NCBI GenBank assembly: GCA_947497315.1
Contig: CANMFX010000002.1
Location: 682,001 to 746,000, forward strand
Length of the DNA stretch: 64,000 bases
Direction: 5' to 3'
Source of the DNA: an uncultured Sphingomonadaceae bacterium
GTDB taxonomy: Bacteria > Pseudomonadota > Alphaproteobacteria > Sphingomonadales > Sphingomonadaceae
Of this stretch, positions 34,453 through 44,831 are shown piece after piece. The first letter of the stretch is position 1. Each line of letters opens with the position of its first letter. The position numbers and the translations under genes were made by a program. The notes beneath the pieces are model-generated. The model did no database searches, was not told where the DNA came from, and was given only the letters and a program-made list of their open reading frames with translations.

Positions 34453-36423
34453 CTATTGCCCCACTTCGGCAGCAGAACCCTCGCCATTTGTGTCGGCTTG
34501 AGGTGGAGGGACGCGCCCTTCGGCTATTGCTTTTTCCAGCTCCTTCTGCGCGCGATAAGCAGCGAGCTGACGATCCATGCGTTCGGATATGGTTCCGCCC
34601 CAGCTTTCCTCCATTGCCAGCAGTTTCTCCATTGCCTGCTCGCGATCATAGAGAAAAGTCAGGACATCCCGCGCAACCGGATAAGCAGATGACGATCCGC
34701 CTCCATGCTGAATCACGACAGAAGCGGCATAGCGCGGATTATCAACAGGTGCGAAACAGACGAACAGGCCGTGATCGCGGAATTTCCAGGGTACATCGCG
34801 CCCTCCACGGCCGTATTTGAGGCTGACGACCTGGGCTGTACCGGTTTTACCGCCCAACTTGATATCTTCGATCGGCAGTCGTGCGCGTCTTGCCGTGCCC
34901 ACGCCGTTCACCACTTCGCTCATCGCCTCGCGCACGTAGGACAGATGTTCAGGTGAAATATCCAGCGGCGGAGCGGAGGCCGGTTTTTCATCAGACAGCA
35001 GTTTGGCTTCCAGTTTCCTTCCTGACGCCATGCGAGCGGTCATCACACAAAGTTGCAGCGGATTGGACAGAAAAAAGCCCTGTCCGATGGCACTGTTCAC
35101 CGTATCAAAATTGGCCCATTCGCGTTCGTGGCGCTTCTTGATCCATTGTGTGTCTGGAACCGTGCCATAGCTTTGCGAGGCGACCGGCAGATCATATTTG
35201 GCACCCAATCCCAGTTCCCGTGCCATCAGCGCGATCGCGTCATATCCAATGCGCAAGGCCATTTTGTAGAAATAGGTATCACAGCTTTGGGCGTTGGCCC
35301 GCTTCATGTTAACGCTGCCGTGGGTGCTATGGCAATTGAAGAAGCGATTACCTACCCGCAATCCACCGGGGCAGCTTACGGTTTCTTCCGGATCAATACC
35401 GGCCCGCAGTAAAGCAAGCGACACCATCGGCTTGATCGTCGAACCAGGCGGAAACAGACCCTTCAATGATTTGTCACGCAGGGGAACATGATCATCGTCG
35501 CGTAACATGCCATATTCGGTTTGCCCGATCCCGTCCGAGAAGCTGTTCGGATCGAAGGACGGCATGGACGTCATCGTCAATATGTCACCGGTCTCGCAAT
35601 CCATAACCACCACGGAACCGGATTCAGGGCCAAGTCGACGTGCTGCATATTCCTGCAAATCAATGTCGAGTGTCAGTTGTAGGGCTTTGCCGGGCGTATC
35701 CGGCCTGCTGTCGAGTTCCCGAACGATTTTGCCGCGCGCTGTCACCTCAACGCGTTTCGCCCCAGGTTTGCCTTGCAGGCGATCCTCAAAGGTTTTCTCG
35801 AGGCCGTCCTTGCCGATCTTGTAGCCCGGTGTGACCAATATCGGATCGGGATTTTCCTTATAGTCCTCGGCTGACGCGATCCCGACATAGCCGACGAGAT
35901 GGCCGACAGCTGCTCCCGTTGGGTAAAAGCGGGAAAAACCCTGTCGCGGGGATACGCCGGGCAAATCGGGCAGGCGGACGCTGACAGCTGCAAACTTCTC
36001 CCAATCCAGGCCGGTGGCGACCTGAACAGGCTGGAAACTGCTGGCCTGTGTCAATTCCTTATTGATCCGGTCAACTTCCTCCTGATCCAGCGTTAACAGC
36101 TGGGCCAGCGTCGCGACTGTTTTATCTTTGTCTCGCATCCGGTCAGGAATGAGATCAACGCGGAAATCCGTCTTGTTGTTGGCAATCGGTTTACCGTTGC
36201 GATCAATCAGCCATCCGCGCCGCGGCGGCACCAGTGTCAGATTGACCCGATTGCTTTCGGACAAGAGTTGATAGCGTTCATTTTCCGCCACCGAAATATA
36301 GGCCATCCGTCCGGCGAGCAGGACGCCGATGCCGGCTTGCAATCCACCGATCACGGTTGCGCGGCGGGAAAAAGTCAGCGCCTGAACTGCGCCGCTAATG
36401 GTTTTGCCCCCGCCGATACTCAT
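34453..36423 (-). CDS. mrdA: Penicillin-binding protein 2
   Basis: 656 residues. One N-terminal membrane anchor (about 20-45), a pedestal domain (LTLVPPRRGWLIDRNGKPIA), and the transpeptidase domain with the active serine in PPGSTIKPMVS, SCD in ANAQSCDTYFY and KTG in GGKTGTAQV. It cross-links peptidoglycan in the elongasome with RodA. The ATG at 36423 overlaps the mreD stop by ATGA, which selects it over an upstream start at 36438. The last 40 residues are an acidic and proline-rich tail. Confidence 0.96.
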   Translation of the reverse strand: MSIGGGKTISGAVQALTFSRRATVIGGLQAGIGVLLAGRMAYISVAENERYQLLSESNRVNLTLVPPRRGWLIDRNGKPIANNKTDFRVDLIPDRMRDKDKTVATLAQLLTLDQEEVDRINKELTQASSFQPVQVATGLDWEKFAAVSVRLPDLPGVSPRQGFSRFYPTGAAVGHLVGYVGIASAEDYKENPDPILVTPGYKIGKDGLEKTFEDRLQGKPGAKRVEVTARGKIVRELDSRPDTPGKALQLTLDIDLQEYAARRLGPESGSVVVMDCETGDILTMTSMPSFDPNSFSDGIGQTEYGMLRDDDHVPLRDKSLKGLFPPGSTIKPMVSLALLRAGIDPEETVSCPGGLRVGNRFFNCHSTHGSVNMKRANAQSCDTYFYKMALRIGYDAIALMARELGLGAKYDLPVASQSYGTVPDTQWIKKRHEREWANFDTVNSAIGQGFFLSNPLQLCVMTARMASGRKLEAKLLSDEKPASAPPLDISPEHLSYVREAMSEVVNGVGTARRARLPIEDIKLGGKTGTAQVVSLKYGRGGRDVPWKFRDHGLFVCFAPVDNPRYAASVVIQHGGGSSSAYPVARDVLTFLYDREQAMEKLLAMEESWGGTISERMDRQLAAYRAQKELEKAIAEGRVPPPQADTNGEGSAAEVGQ

Positions 36424-36935
36424 ATCGATACCCGCCAATTGTCAATCGCTCCGATCAAGCGGGTTACAAAGGGGTAGAGCAGGATCGACAACAGAATCTG
36501 TGGCACCAATATCTCAAGGCGCAGCAAGTTGCTCTGAAAGTCTATGATCAGCATGCCGCATATTAGCACAAAAATGATCGAAAGGGAGGCTATAAGCCAA
36601 TCCTGCCAATAATCCCTGCCAACGCCGCGCCGGTCGAGCGTTTCCAGGGCCAGAAAAACCAGTGACCATAAAAAGGCCGCGCTGCCAAAGGGTTGCCCGC
36701 TGAACATGTCATCAATCATGCCGAGAGGGAAGCCAGCCCATACTGGCCAGTAGCCTGGACGGATCAGACGCCAAGAGAGCAGCACCAGAAGACCCATTGG
36801 CGGAAGGATCGGATAGTCGGTGATCAGCGGCAGAGCCGTGATCATTGAGCCAAGTATGACGGTAATTGACGGGATGAACTTTATGCGAAACTGCGATGGT
36901 TGCCGATTGATGCGGGAGCGATAGGGTCTTGCCAC
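36420..36935 (-). CDS. mreD: Rod-shape-determining protein MreD
   Basis: 171 residues with about five hydrophobic segments and the MreD-type blocks PPMGLLVLLSWRLIRPGYWP and GFPLGMIDDMFSGQPFG. It is a small inner-membrane partner of MreC. Its start overlaps the mreC stop by one base, and its stop overlaps mrdA, so the cluster is translated as one coupled unit. Confidence 0.94.
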   Translation of the reverse strand: MARPYRSRINRQPSQFRIKFIPSITVILGSMITALPLITDYPILPPMGLLVLLSWRLIRPGYWPVWAGFPLGMIDDMFSGQPFGSAAFLWSLVFLALETLDRRGVGRDYWQDWLIASLSIIFVLICGMLIIDFQSNLLRLEILVPQILLSILLYPFVTRLIGAIDNWRVSI

Positions 36936-37843
36936 TATTCGCCGCCTTCCGCTTCAGCGTCATCCTGGTCGATTTCTTCCTGTTCGATTGCGGCAACCGT
37001 TTCTGCCTGAAACATCGGTTGTACGATAACGTGGCTGACCTTTGCGGCGTTTGCCAATATCCGCGCAATCGCGCCGGTATCGGTTTTGCGGATTACCACA
37101 GCGACAGGAATGCCCGGCGCATAGAGGCCGCCGCTGCCCGATGTAATCAGCAAATCACCGCCCTTGAACGGATTGGTACCCAGGTTAATAGGCCGCACGT
37201 CAACTGTACCATCTGCGCGGCCCGTCGCAAAGGCGGGCAGTTCGTCACTGGCGCGTTTTACAGGGGTCACGTTCTGGCTGTCGGAGACCAGCAGTATCCG
37301 AGCGGTTGTCGGGCCAGCTTCCAAAACCCGTCCGACGAGGCCCTCGGGTGCGCGGACCGGTTGTCCGATCAAAATACCATCGGTGGTGCCCAATCCAAGT
37401 GTCGCCATGCGCCGGGAGCTGGATGATGTCGAACTGATCAGACGCGCCATACCGATGGCATCGGGCACTTCCTTGTCGAGATCGAGCAACCGCTTCAGCC
37501 GTTCATTCTCTTGTTTCAGCGCGCGCGCTTCCAAAATCTCGATACGGTTGCTTCTCAGCTCACGTTCCATGGCGGCATTTTTGGAAGCCGCGTTGAAATA
37601 GGCAGAAATATTGTCGCCGGCATTGCCAGTCGCCCCGCCAACTTCAGCCAGGGTCTTGCTGACCGGTGCGGTTGCTTCCGCGCCAATGGTGCGAAGTACA
37701 GCAAATCCTTGAGGATCGAAAATGGAGATAAGCAGCAGGAGGAGACCGACGACAGCTCCCAATATGCCCAGTAAGTAGCTGGCGAATATGCTATATTGCG
37801 CCCGCTTGGAAAATCCTGGGCGCCGGTTTCGTGGCGGCGCCAT
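36935..37843 (-). CDS. mreC: Rod-shape-determining protein MreC
   Basis: 302 residues. A basic start, one membrane segment (about 17-42), a coiled coil with a LKQENERLKRLLDL stretch and the periplasmic beta domain (RAPEGLVGRVLEAGPTTARI, LLITSGSGGLYAPGIPV). It links MreB to the periplasmic wall enzymes. The acidic C-terminal tail is longer than in enterobacteria, as is common in alphaproteobacteria. Confidence 0.95.
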   Translation of the reverse strand: MAPPRNRRPGFSKRAQYSIFASYLLGILGAVVGLLLLLISIFDPQGFAVLRTIGAEATAPVSKTLAEVGGATGNAGDNISAYFNAASKNAAMERELRSNRIEILEARALKQENERLKRLLDLDKEVPDAIGMARLISSTSSSSRRMATLGLGTTDGILIGQPVRAPEGLVGRVLEAGPTTARILLVSDSQNVTPVKRASDELPAFATGRADGTVDVRPINLGTNPFKGGDLLITSGSGGLYAPGIPVAVVIRKTDTGAIARILANAAKVSHVIVQPMFQAETVAAIEQEEIDQDDAEAEGGE

Positions 37844-37887
37844 GCTTGCTTATCCTCCCGCTTTCTTCATTCTGGTCAAATCATCCA

Positions 37888-38946
<1,059 letters not shown>

Positions 38947-39103
38947 TTATATTTACAGCGAATGCTGTTCCCTAAAACCATAGCGACATTTTGGCTGAAC
39001 GGGGGATGAAGTTCACCATTTAAATCGTCCAGCAAATCCCCCCGAGAAACTAAGTCACAATCAAGGGTCGCATGGCATGATCGCTTGGGCTAGGAATGGC
39101 GAT

Positions 39104-40927
39104 ATGTCAATAAGAAGACTCCCAAATAGCCTGATCAACCGGATCGCAGCCGGTGAAGTTGTCGAGCGTCCGGCCAGTGCGCTGAAAGAGCTGGTTGAAA
39201 ATGCCATTGATGCCGGGTCCAGCCAGATCAATATTCGTCTCGAACAAGGTGGCCTCGATCTGATCGAGGTTGCCGACAATGGTTGCGGCATGACTCGCGA
39301 CGACATTGCCTTGGCGTTGGAACGGCACGCAACGTCCAAGCTGCCGGATGAAGCGATCGAAATGGTTGCAACACTGGGCTTTCGCGGTGAAGCGCTGCCC
39401 TCCATTGCGAGTGTTGCACGACTGACCATCGAAAGCCGGGTAGCAGGAGAGGATGGCTGGAGCAGAATCGTGAACCACGGCGAGGTGGAAAGTGATGGGC
39501 CAGCTGCGATCCCGCCCGGTACCAAGGTACGGGTCGAGCAGCTATTTGCAAAGGTCCCCGCCAGGCGGAAATTCCTGCGCACGCCGCGCAGCGAATATGC
39601 CGCTTGCGTGGATGTGGTGCGCCGGCTCGCCATGGCGCGCCCGGATATCGGGTTCACGCTGACCCATGAAAATCGCAAGGCTATCGCCGTGCAGGGCGGA
39701 GAAAGCGGGCCTGACCGGGTGGCGGCGCTGACCAACAAGGAATTGCGCACCAACAGCGTCGCTGTCGATCTTGTGCGCGAAGAGGTTCGCTTGTCCGGTG
39801 TAGCAGGCCTGCCAACCTATAATCGCGGTGTGGCCGATCATCAGTTTTTGTTCGTCAACGGCAGACCCGTCAAAGACCGGCTATTGGTTGGTGCGGTGCG
39901 TGGGGCTTATGCGGAAATGCTGGCGCGGGATCGTCATCCTGTTGTGGCGCTGTTTATTGATATGCCGCCGGAACTGGTCGACGTGAACGTGCATCCGGCC
40001 AAAACTGAGGTTCGCTTCCGCGAACCGGCGATGATCCGCGGCATGATTGTCAGCGGTTTGCGACGCGCCTTGGACGAAGGCGGGTTTCGCGCGGTCCAGC
40101 GTCCGGCGGAGTCCGCTCTGGCCAACTGGCAGACCGAACCACAAGCGCCGGATCCGCAAACAAGCATTTTTACTGCGCAAGGACCCGTCGGGGGTAGGGC
40201 GACCATCCAGTCGCAGCCTTATCCATCGGTCGCCGCCGGCGCCGTGCAAGACAACGTCAGTGCATTCAGCGGATTGAACAGCGACGAACTGGCGCCCCTT
40301 ATGGGCCGCGCTGAAGAAGCGGCTGAGCCCGTTCCCGAAGCGGTTAGTCATCCGCTCGGCATCGCCCGCGGGCAGGTGGCAAAAACCTATATCGTTGCCG
40401 AAGCAGAGGACGGACTGGTCATTGTCGATCAACATGCCGCCCATGAACGCTTGGTACTCGAACGCATGCGCAAGGCGGTAGAGGGCGGCACCGTTGCTTC
40501 CCAGGCTTTGCTGATGGCCGAAGTCGTGGAACTGGATGAAAATGCCTGCGACCAACTGGAAGCGCGTATGGCGGAACTGTCTGAATTCGGTCTGGACTTG
40601 GAGCGGTTCGGTCCCTCTGCGATGCTGGTGCGCGCAACACCCGCGATGCTGGGTTCCGGCGATGTCAAAGGCCTGATCACCGATCTGGCCGACGAACTCG
40701 GCGCTTATGACGAAGCATTGTCGTTAAAGGAACGGATAGATCATGTCGCTTCAACCATGGCCTGTCATGGCTCGGTGCGGGCAGGGCGCGTGCTCAATGT
40801 CGCAGAGATGAACGCGCTTTTACGCGAAATGGAAGTGACCCCGCATTCAGGGCAATGCAATCATGGTCGGCCGACATGGGTAAAATTGGCACACGGGGAC
40901 ATTGAAAAGCTCTTTGGGAGAAAGTGA
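39104..40927 (+). CDS. mutL: DNA mismatch repair protein MutL (endonuclease type)
   Basis: 607 residues from the ATG at 39104 with AGGA eight bases upstream. The GHKL ATPase motifs are ENAIDAGS, DNGCGM and GFRGEAL. After a Pro/Gln-rich linker (about 330-440) the C-terminal domain has DQHAAHERLVLE, an exact match to the DQHA-x2-E-x4-E metal-binding nuclease motif, plus CNHGRP near the end. It therefore nicks DNA itself, as expected in bacteria that lack MutH. Confidence 0.97.
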   Translation: MSIRRLPNSLINRIAAGEVVERPASALKELVENAIDAGSSQINIRLEQGGLDLIEVADNGCGMTRDDIALALERHATSKLPDEAIEMVATLGFRGEALPSIASVARLTIESRVAGEDGWSRIVNHGEVESDGPAAIPPGTKVRVEQLFAKVPARRKFLRTPRSEYAACVDVVRRLAMARPDIGFTLTHENRKAIAVQGGESGPDRVAALTNKELRTNSVAVDLVREEVRLSGVAGLPTYNRGVADHQFLFVNGRPVKDRLLVGAVRGAYAEMLARDRHPVVALFIDMPPELVDVNVHPAKTEVRFREPAMIRGMIVSGLRRALDEGGFRAVQRPAESALANWQTEPQAPDPQTSIFTAQGPVGGRATIQSQPYPSVAAGAVQDNVSAFSGLNSDELAPLMGRAEEAAEPVPEAVSHPLGIARGQVAKTYIVAEAEDGLVIVDQHAAHERLVLERMRKAVEGGTVASQALLMAEVVELDENACDQLEARMAELSEFGLDLERFGPSAMLVRATPAMLGSGDVKGLITDLADELGAYDEALSLKERIDHVASTMACHGSVRAGRVLNVAEMNALLREMEVTPHSGQCNHGRPTWVKLAHGDIEKLFGRK

Positions 40928-41125
40928 TACGCGGGTCCGTTGTATCCCGACAGCGGACATTAGAATAATCAACTCAAAACTAACTAAATCTATCGATTCT
41001 GTTTTATTCGTTTGGCTGATATTGTGCAGCGTTATTTTCATTGAGCTGGCGTTTGTCTGGTTGTAGATTTGTTTTTTACGACAACAGATAGCTGACAGAG
41101 GTCACGTTCATAAAAGGAACCCATT

Positions 41126-41725
41126 ATGGAATTCACACAAAGCCGCACAGTCAAAATTGTTGCCATATTGCTGCTTTTGGTGGCCATATCGCAACCGATC
41201 TACACAGCCTTGTACATAGGTGCACCTGACATCAACCGCCAGTTCCTGTGGGGGTTGGAAGGATTATTGTTCGTGCTGCTGGCTGCTTTTGCAGGTTCCG
41301 CTCTGGTCATGGCCAAACGCTACACTTTGGGCTTTTCCGCGATTGCGTTCAGCGCGGTGCTCAATGTGGTGCAGGTTGGTGTGGGCCTGACGCAATTTGG
41401 CCCATTTCGTGCAGCCGCGGAATCGAATGCTGACCTCAGCGATGTTGCATCTTCGGTCGTTGCGTTCTCTTTCTTCGGCTATAATGCGGCAAAGATTTTG
41501 CTGGGTATGGCTGCGATGGTTTTCGGCATGGCCAAGATGAGCGAAGGCAACAAAATTCTGGGCGGCGCAACGGTGCTGGTTGGCGCGGTGGCGTTTGTTG
41601 CCAACACCTTGGTCATGATGTTTGGCCTGCAAGGCTTTTTACCTTCGCCTGTAGCTGGAGGCTCTGGAGTTTTAGCCACTTTGCTTCTGGCGTTATGCCT
41701 GTTCAGCATCAGCAGCGAAAACTGA
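41126..41725 (+). CDS. Uncharacterised integral membrane protein
   Basis: 199 residues with about six hydrophobic segments (near 9-28, 43-62, 70-93, 106-135, 143-168 and 178-196) and few charged residues; no signal peptide cleavage site. AAGGA lies seven bases before the ATG. No family is recognised from motifs. It stands alone between mutL and the phosphatase-like lipoprotein, with a 198-base leader that contains no recognisable gene. The 164 bases after it also lack a credible gene. Confidence 0.75.
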   Translation: MEFTQSRTVKIVAILLLLVAISQPIYTALYIGAPDINRQFLWGLEGLLFVLLAAFAGSALVMAKRYTLGFSAIAFSAVLNVVQVGVGLTQFGPFRAAAESNADLSDVASSVVAFSFFGYNAAKILLGMAAMVFGMAKMSEGNKILGGATVLVGAVAFVANTLVMMFGLQGFLPSPVAGGSGVLATLLLALCLFSISSEN

Positions 41726-41889
41726 ACACATCACTCCGATTAATCATGATAGGTTTCTCGGCGAGTGTTCTTCACAATACGGACATCAACCGCGCGGCTG
41801 TTTTATACCGAAAACTGACGCTCGCTTTGGACGTTTATAACGGCAACAAATGGGTAGAGCGCGACGCTCTGGCAGCTTGAAAGAAGCAC

Positions 41890-42936
41890 TTAGCGCTCTT
41901 TGAGTTCACCCTGGCCTTCAAGAGCATAGGTTACGATATAAGCATCGTGATCGGAGAGTTTTCCCCCGCTATCTTCGCCATCAAACCATGCTTCAAGCAT
42001 GACTGGTCGAATCTTGATATCTACGCCATCGTCAAAAATCTGAAGGTCCTGAGTGTCCATCCAGGGTTCATCTCCGTCCCAGGACATCGCAATCTCACAA
42101 GACGTTTCTGGTTCCGATTTATTGTTTTCCAAGCAATGCCGTCTGGCAAGCATGAATCCGTTTTGCCGCTCAAATTCCTCGAAGCGCTCCGGAGACCCCC
42201 GCATGTTGAAATCACCTGCAATCACAAGCGGGCTAGCATCGAGACTGTATTGATCGATGAACGATGCGAGCTGAGCGGACTGCACTCGATGAGAGGCGGC
42301 TTGCTTTGTCTGGCTAACCCCTGACGATCTTTGCGAGTTCATATGAGTTGTCACGATTTCCAAAGGTGTTGAATAACCCGGTAGGTGTACACGGATCAAC
42401 AGCATGCCCTTGTTGCTCAGGCAGTCCCAACCCGCGCAGCTTCTTGGCCCGAAAGGTTCTTCCGCTACTTCCGAAACAGGAAATCTGCTTGCAACGGCAA
42501 GCCCACTGCCGAAGACTTTGAGCCCCCATTCACCTCGGAGAATGTTTCTCCGACTGAGATCAGGGTCCTCCGTCTTCGCAAATGACGACTTGGACCTTCG
42601 TTTTGGACCAAGAGCAAAAACCGGGTGCGGCGAGGCAGCAGCAGTTCGCAATGCAGTGCTGCTGAATGCCTCCTGAAAAACAATGACGTCGGGTAAGAGA
42701 CCGCTACTCTCCATTCTGATCAGCTCCTCGTTGATCTTCTGAAGAAATGGCGCTCGCCCGCTCCGAGCAGGCCAGGTCAAACCCTCGATATTGTAGGTCA
42801 TGATCGAAAGGCGCTGAGGCCGATCGCTGCCTTCATACGGCAATGCGAAGTCGAGCCTCTCGTCAGGATAGGTTGCGCAGCCTGCCAGAGCCGTCAGGGC
42901 GAAAATACCCGCTAAGGTCGTGTAATATGTCCCCAT
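41890..42936 (-). CDS. Endonuclease/exonuclease/phosphatase-family lipoprotein
   Basis: 348 residues. The N terminus (LAGIFALTALAGCATYP) has a lipobox with Cys19. The EEP fold is shown by SIMTYNIEG, VIVFQEAF (metal Glu), VTTHMNSQ, VIAGDFNMRG (catalytic Asp-Asn) and the final SDHDAYIV (Asp-His). The family cleaves phosphodiesters in nucleic acids or phospholipids such as sphingomyelin; an exported lipoprotein form favours an extracytoplasmic phospholipid or phosphate substrate, by inference. It is a single gene with no close operon partner. Confidence 0.88.
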   Translation of the reverse strand: MGTYYTTLAGIFALTALAGCATYPDERLDFALPYEGSDRPQRLSIMTYNIEGLTWPARSGRAPFLQKINEELIRMESSGLLPDVIVFQEAFSSTALRTAAASPHPVFALGPKRRSKSSFAKTEDPDLSRRNILRGEWGLKVFGSGLAVASRFPVSEVAEEPFGPRSCAGWDCLSNKGMLLIRVHLPGYSTPLEIVTTHMNSQRSSGVSQTKQAASHRVQSAQLASFIDQYSLDASPLVIAGDFNMRGSPERFEEFERQNGFMLARRHCLENNKSEPETSCEIAMSWDGDEPWMDTQDLQIFDDGVDIKIRPVMLEAWFDGEDSGGKLSDHDAYIVTYALEGQGELKER

Positions 42937-43048
42937 AACAAGAAGGAAGCATAGCCTTAAATCAAAGGCGGCGGCAATTGGGTCGTGAGCCGAATGTCGG
43001 CTATTGCTTTCGTTATGTCCGCTTTTGTGCCCATAGCAGACACCAGCG

Positions 43049-43495
43049 TTATTCTCCGCGGACTTGGATAAGGCCGGTACTTTCCATCGTCATGACTTGT
43101 TCGTCATGCTGATTGAACACCGTGATCTTGCCTTTCATGATACCCATTTCCGGACGGCTTTCGGACCGTCGTTTTTCAAGCGTAACATGTTCGCAGCGTA
43201 GCGTGTCGCCAGGATAGACGGGCTTTAACCATCGCAAATTTTCAACGCCCGGTGAGCCCAGTCCGGCTTGTTTATTGGCCGCCATCTGGTCAACCATCAT
43301 CCGCATCATCATTGCGGCACTGTGCCATCCGCTGGCAGACAGGCGCCCAAAATGGGTTTTCGCAGCGGCCTCTTCATCTAGGTGAAAAGGCTGCGGATCA
43401 TATTTCGATGCAAAGTCGATCACCTCTTCGCGGGTGACTTCATAGGATCCGTATTTCTGGACCACATTAATCTGGATATCTTCATAGTAGAGCAT
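43049..43495 (-). CDS. MaoC-family dehydratase (hot-dog fold)
   Basis: 148 residues. The hydratase motif is YDPQPFHLDEEAA with the Asp-x4-His pair, followed by SASGWHSAAMMMRMM. Enzymes of this class hydrate enoyl-CoA thioesters. The substrate is not evident, and no fatty-acid operon surrounds it. It lies 41 bases downstream of the phosphodiesterase gene on the same strand. Confidence 0.9.
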   Translation of the reverse strand: MLYYEDIQINVVQKYGSYEVTREEVIDFASKYDPQPFHLDEEAAAKTHFGRLSASGWHSAAMMMRMMVDQMAANKQAGLGSPGVENLRWLKPVYPGDTLRCEHVTLEKRRSESRPEMGIMKGKITVFNQHDEQVMTMESTGLIQVRGE

Positions 43496-43536
43496 GGATG
43501 ATCTTTCTGGTGAAACCCTGTCTCTATTACAAGGCT

Positions 43537-44784
43537 TCAGGGTTTTAGCGCCTGTTCAAATGGAGAAAGGTCGCCGTCACTTGCATTCGGTTTGACACCG
43601 ATCAAATGGGTCAGCAACGAATAGATATCGACGTTGTCGAAGGTGGCGATTTTGCCATTGCCGACGATATCAGGGCCGCTGGCGAGGAAGAACGCGATCA
43701 TGTCCGGATGCAAATGATCATAGCCATGACCGCCGCCCGTTCCGGTCATCCATTCCGGCTTGTCCTGATAAACCACCCAACCGGATTCCGGCAGGCAGAT
43801 GATTGATGGCACTCGGGGGTTTTTGCCATATTGGAAACGAGCCGGAATATCCGCCCTTTTCCAGCATTCCATATTTTTATGCGGTTTCAGAAAAGCGGCA
43901 TTGATGGCGGTTATATCATCCGCCAGAGGTTCAATCCCGGCGTAGTTGCCATCAACGACCAACCGGTATTGGTCGCGCGGCAGGATGTTGTCGAGATAGA
44001 TCACGCGGTCTGGATGGGTTTCGGCCATGCCATGATCTGACGTAATAACGAAATTCACCGGTTGGTCCAGAGCAGCCAATTGCGCGATCAGGCTGCCAAT
44101 ATTTTTGTCGACCGCGCTTATTGCCGCATGCAGTTTTTCGCCAGGTGCAGGACCGTAAAAATGCCCGGCCGTATCGACGGTATCAAAATAGAGCGTCACA
44201 AGCTGCGGGCGCGTGGCCGCCGGCCGCCGCATCCAGTCGACCACGGCATTGATGCGGCGATCATTGGAAAGGGATTGTGAGAAGGGCCACCAGTCGCTGG
44301 GGCGTGTACCATCCAGTTCGATCTCTGATCCCGGCCAGAACATGGTGGCTGTACGCACACTCTGCTTTTCAGCGGTTATCCAGATGGGTTCTGCCTGATC
44401 CCACCAGAACGGATCCTTGTTGGCCATCGTGAATTTTTCACCGGGCCGGGCGATATCTTCCATGCTGTTGCCGACAATGCCGTGATTATCCGGTCTTTTG
44501 CCGGTGACCAGTGTCCAGTGGTTGGGGAAAGTCTTGGTTGGAAAACTGGAGCGCATGTCGGCAACGACTCCGGATGCTGCCAGGGCGCTGAGATTGGGTG
44601 TTATCCCGCGATCCAGATAATCTGGGCGAAAACCGTCGATGGATATCAATATCGTGACCTGTTCCCGGACCTGTTCAGCGGGCAGGGGATTATCGCCCGC
44701 CGCAGTTGGTGCTGATGTCTGTGCAGCGGCGCATCCGGTCAGCAAAGCACAAACGGCAAATGCCTGTATTATATGTCGAATCAT
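43537..44784 (-). CDS. Nucleotide pyrophosphatase/phosphodiesterase-type lipoprotein (alkaline phosphatase superfamily)
   Basis: 415 residues. A lipobox LLTGC (Cys18) anchors it outside the cytoplasm. LISIDGFRPDYLD gives the first metal aspartate, SSFPTKTFPNHWTLVTGKRP holds the catalytic threonine, TLYFDTVDTAGH and FVITSDHGMAETH give further metal ligands. This is the NPP pattern, which cleaves nucleotide or lipid phosphodiesters. Length and motif order are complete, so it should be active. Substrate unknown. Confidence 0.92.
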   Translation of the reverse strand: MIRHIIQAFAVCALLTGCAAAQTSAPTAAGDNPLPAEQVREQVTILISIDGFRPDYLDRGITPNLSALAASGVVADMRSSFPTKTFPNHWTLVTGKRPDNHGIVGNSMEDIARPGEKFTMANKDPFWWDQAEPIWITAEKQSVRTATMFWPGSEIELDGTRPSDWWPFSQSLSNDRRINAVVDWMRRPAATRPQLVTLYFDTVDTAGHFYGPAPGEKLHAAISAVDKNIGSLIAQLAALDQPVNFVITSDHGMAETHPDRVIYLDNILPRDQYRLVVDGNYAGIEPLADDITAINAAFLKPHKNMECWKRADIPARFQYGKNPRVPSIICLPESGWVVYQDKPEWMTGTGGGHGYDHLHPDMIAFFLASGPDIVGNGKIATFDNVDIYSLLTHLIGVKPNASDGDLSPFEQALKP

Positions 44785-44831
44785 AGAAACCCCTTTAGAC
44801 TGGCTTCAGTCTAACCGGCTTTTATGACAAG

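Noticed and set aside
41695-41880. Short plus-strand frame after the membrane protein gene
   Set aside because: It begins inside the membrane-protein gene, has no ribosome-binding site and no similarity; the gap is better left unassigned.
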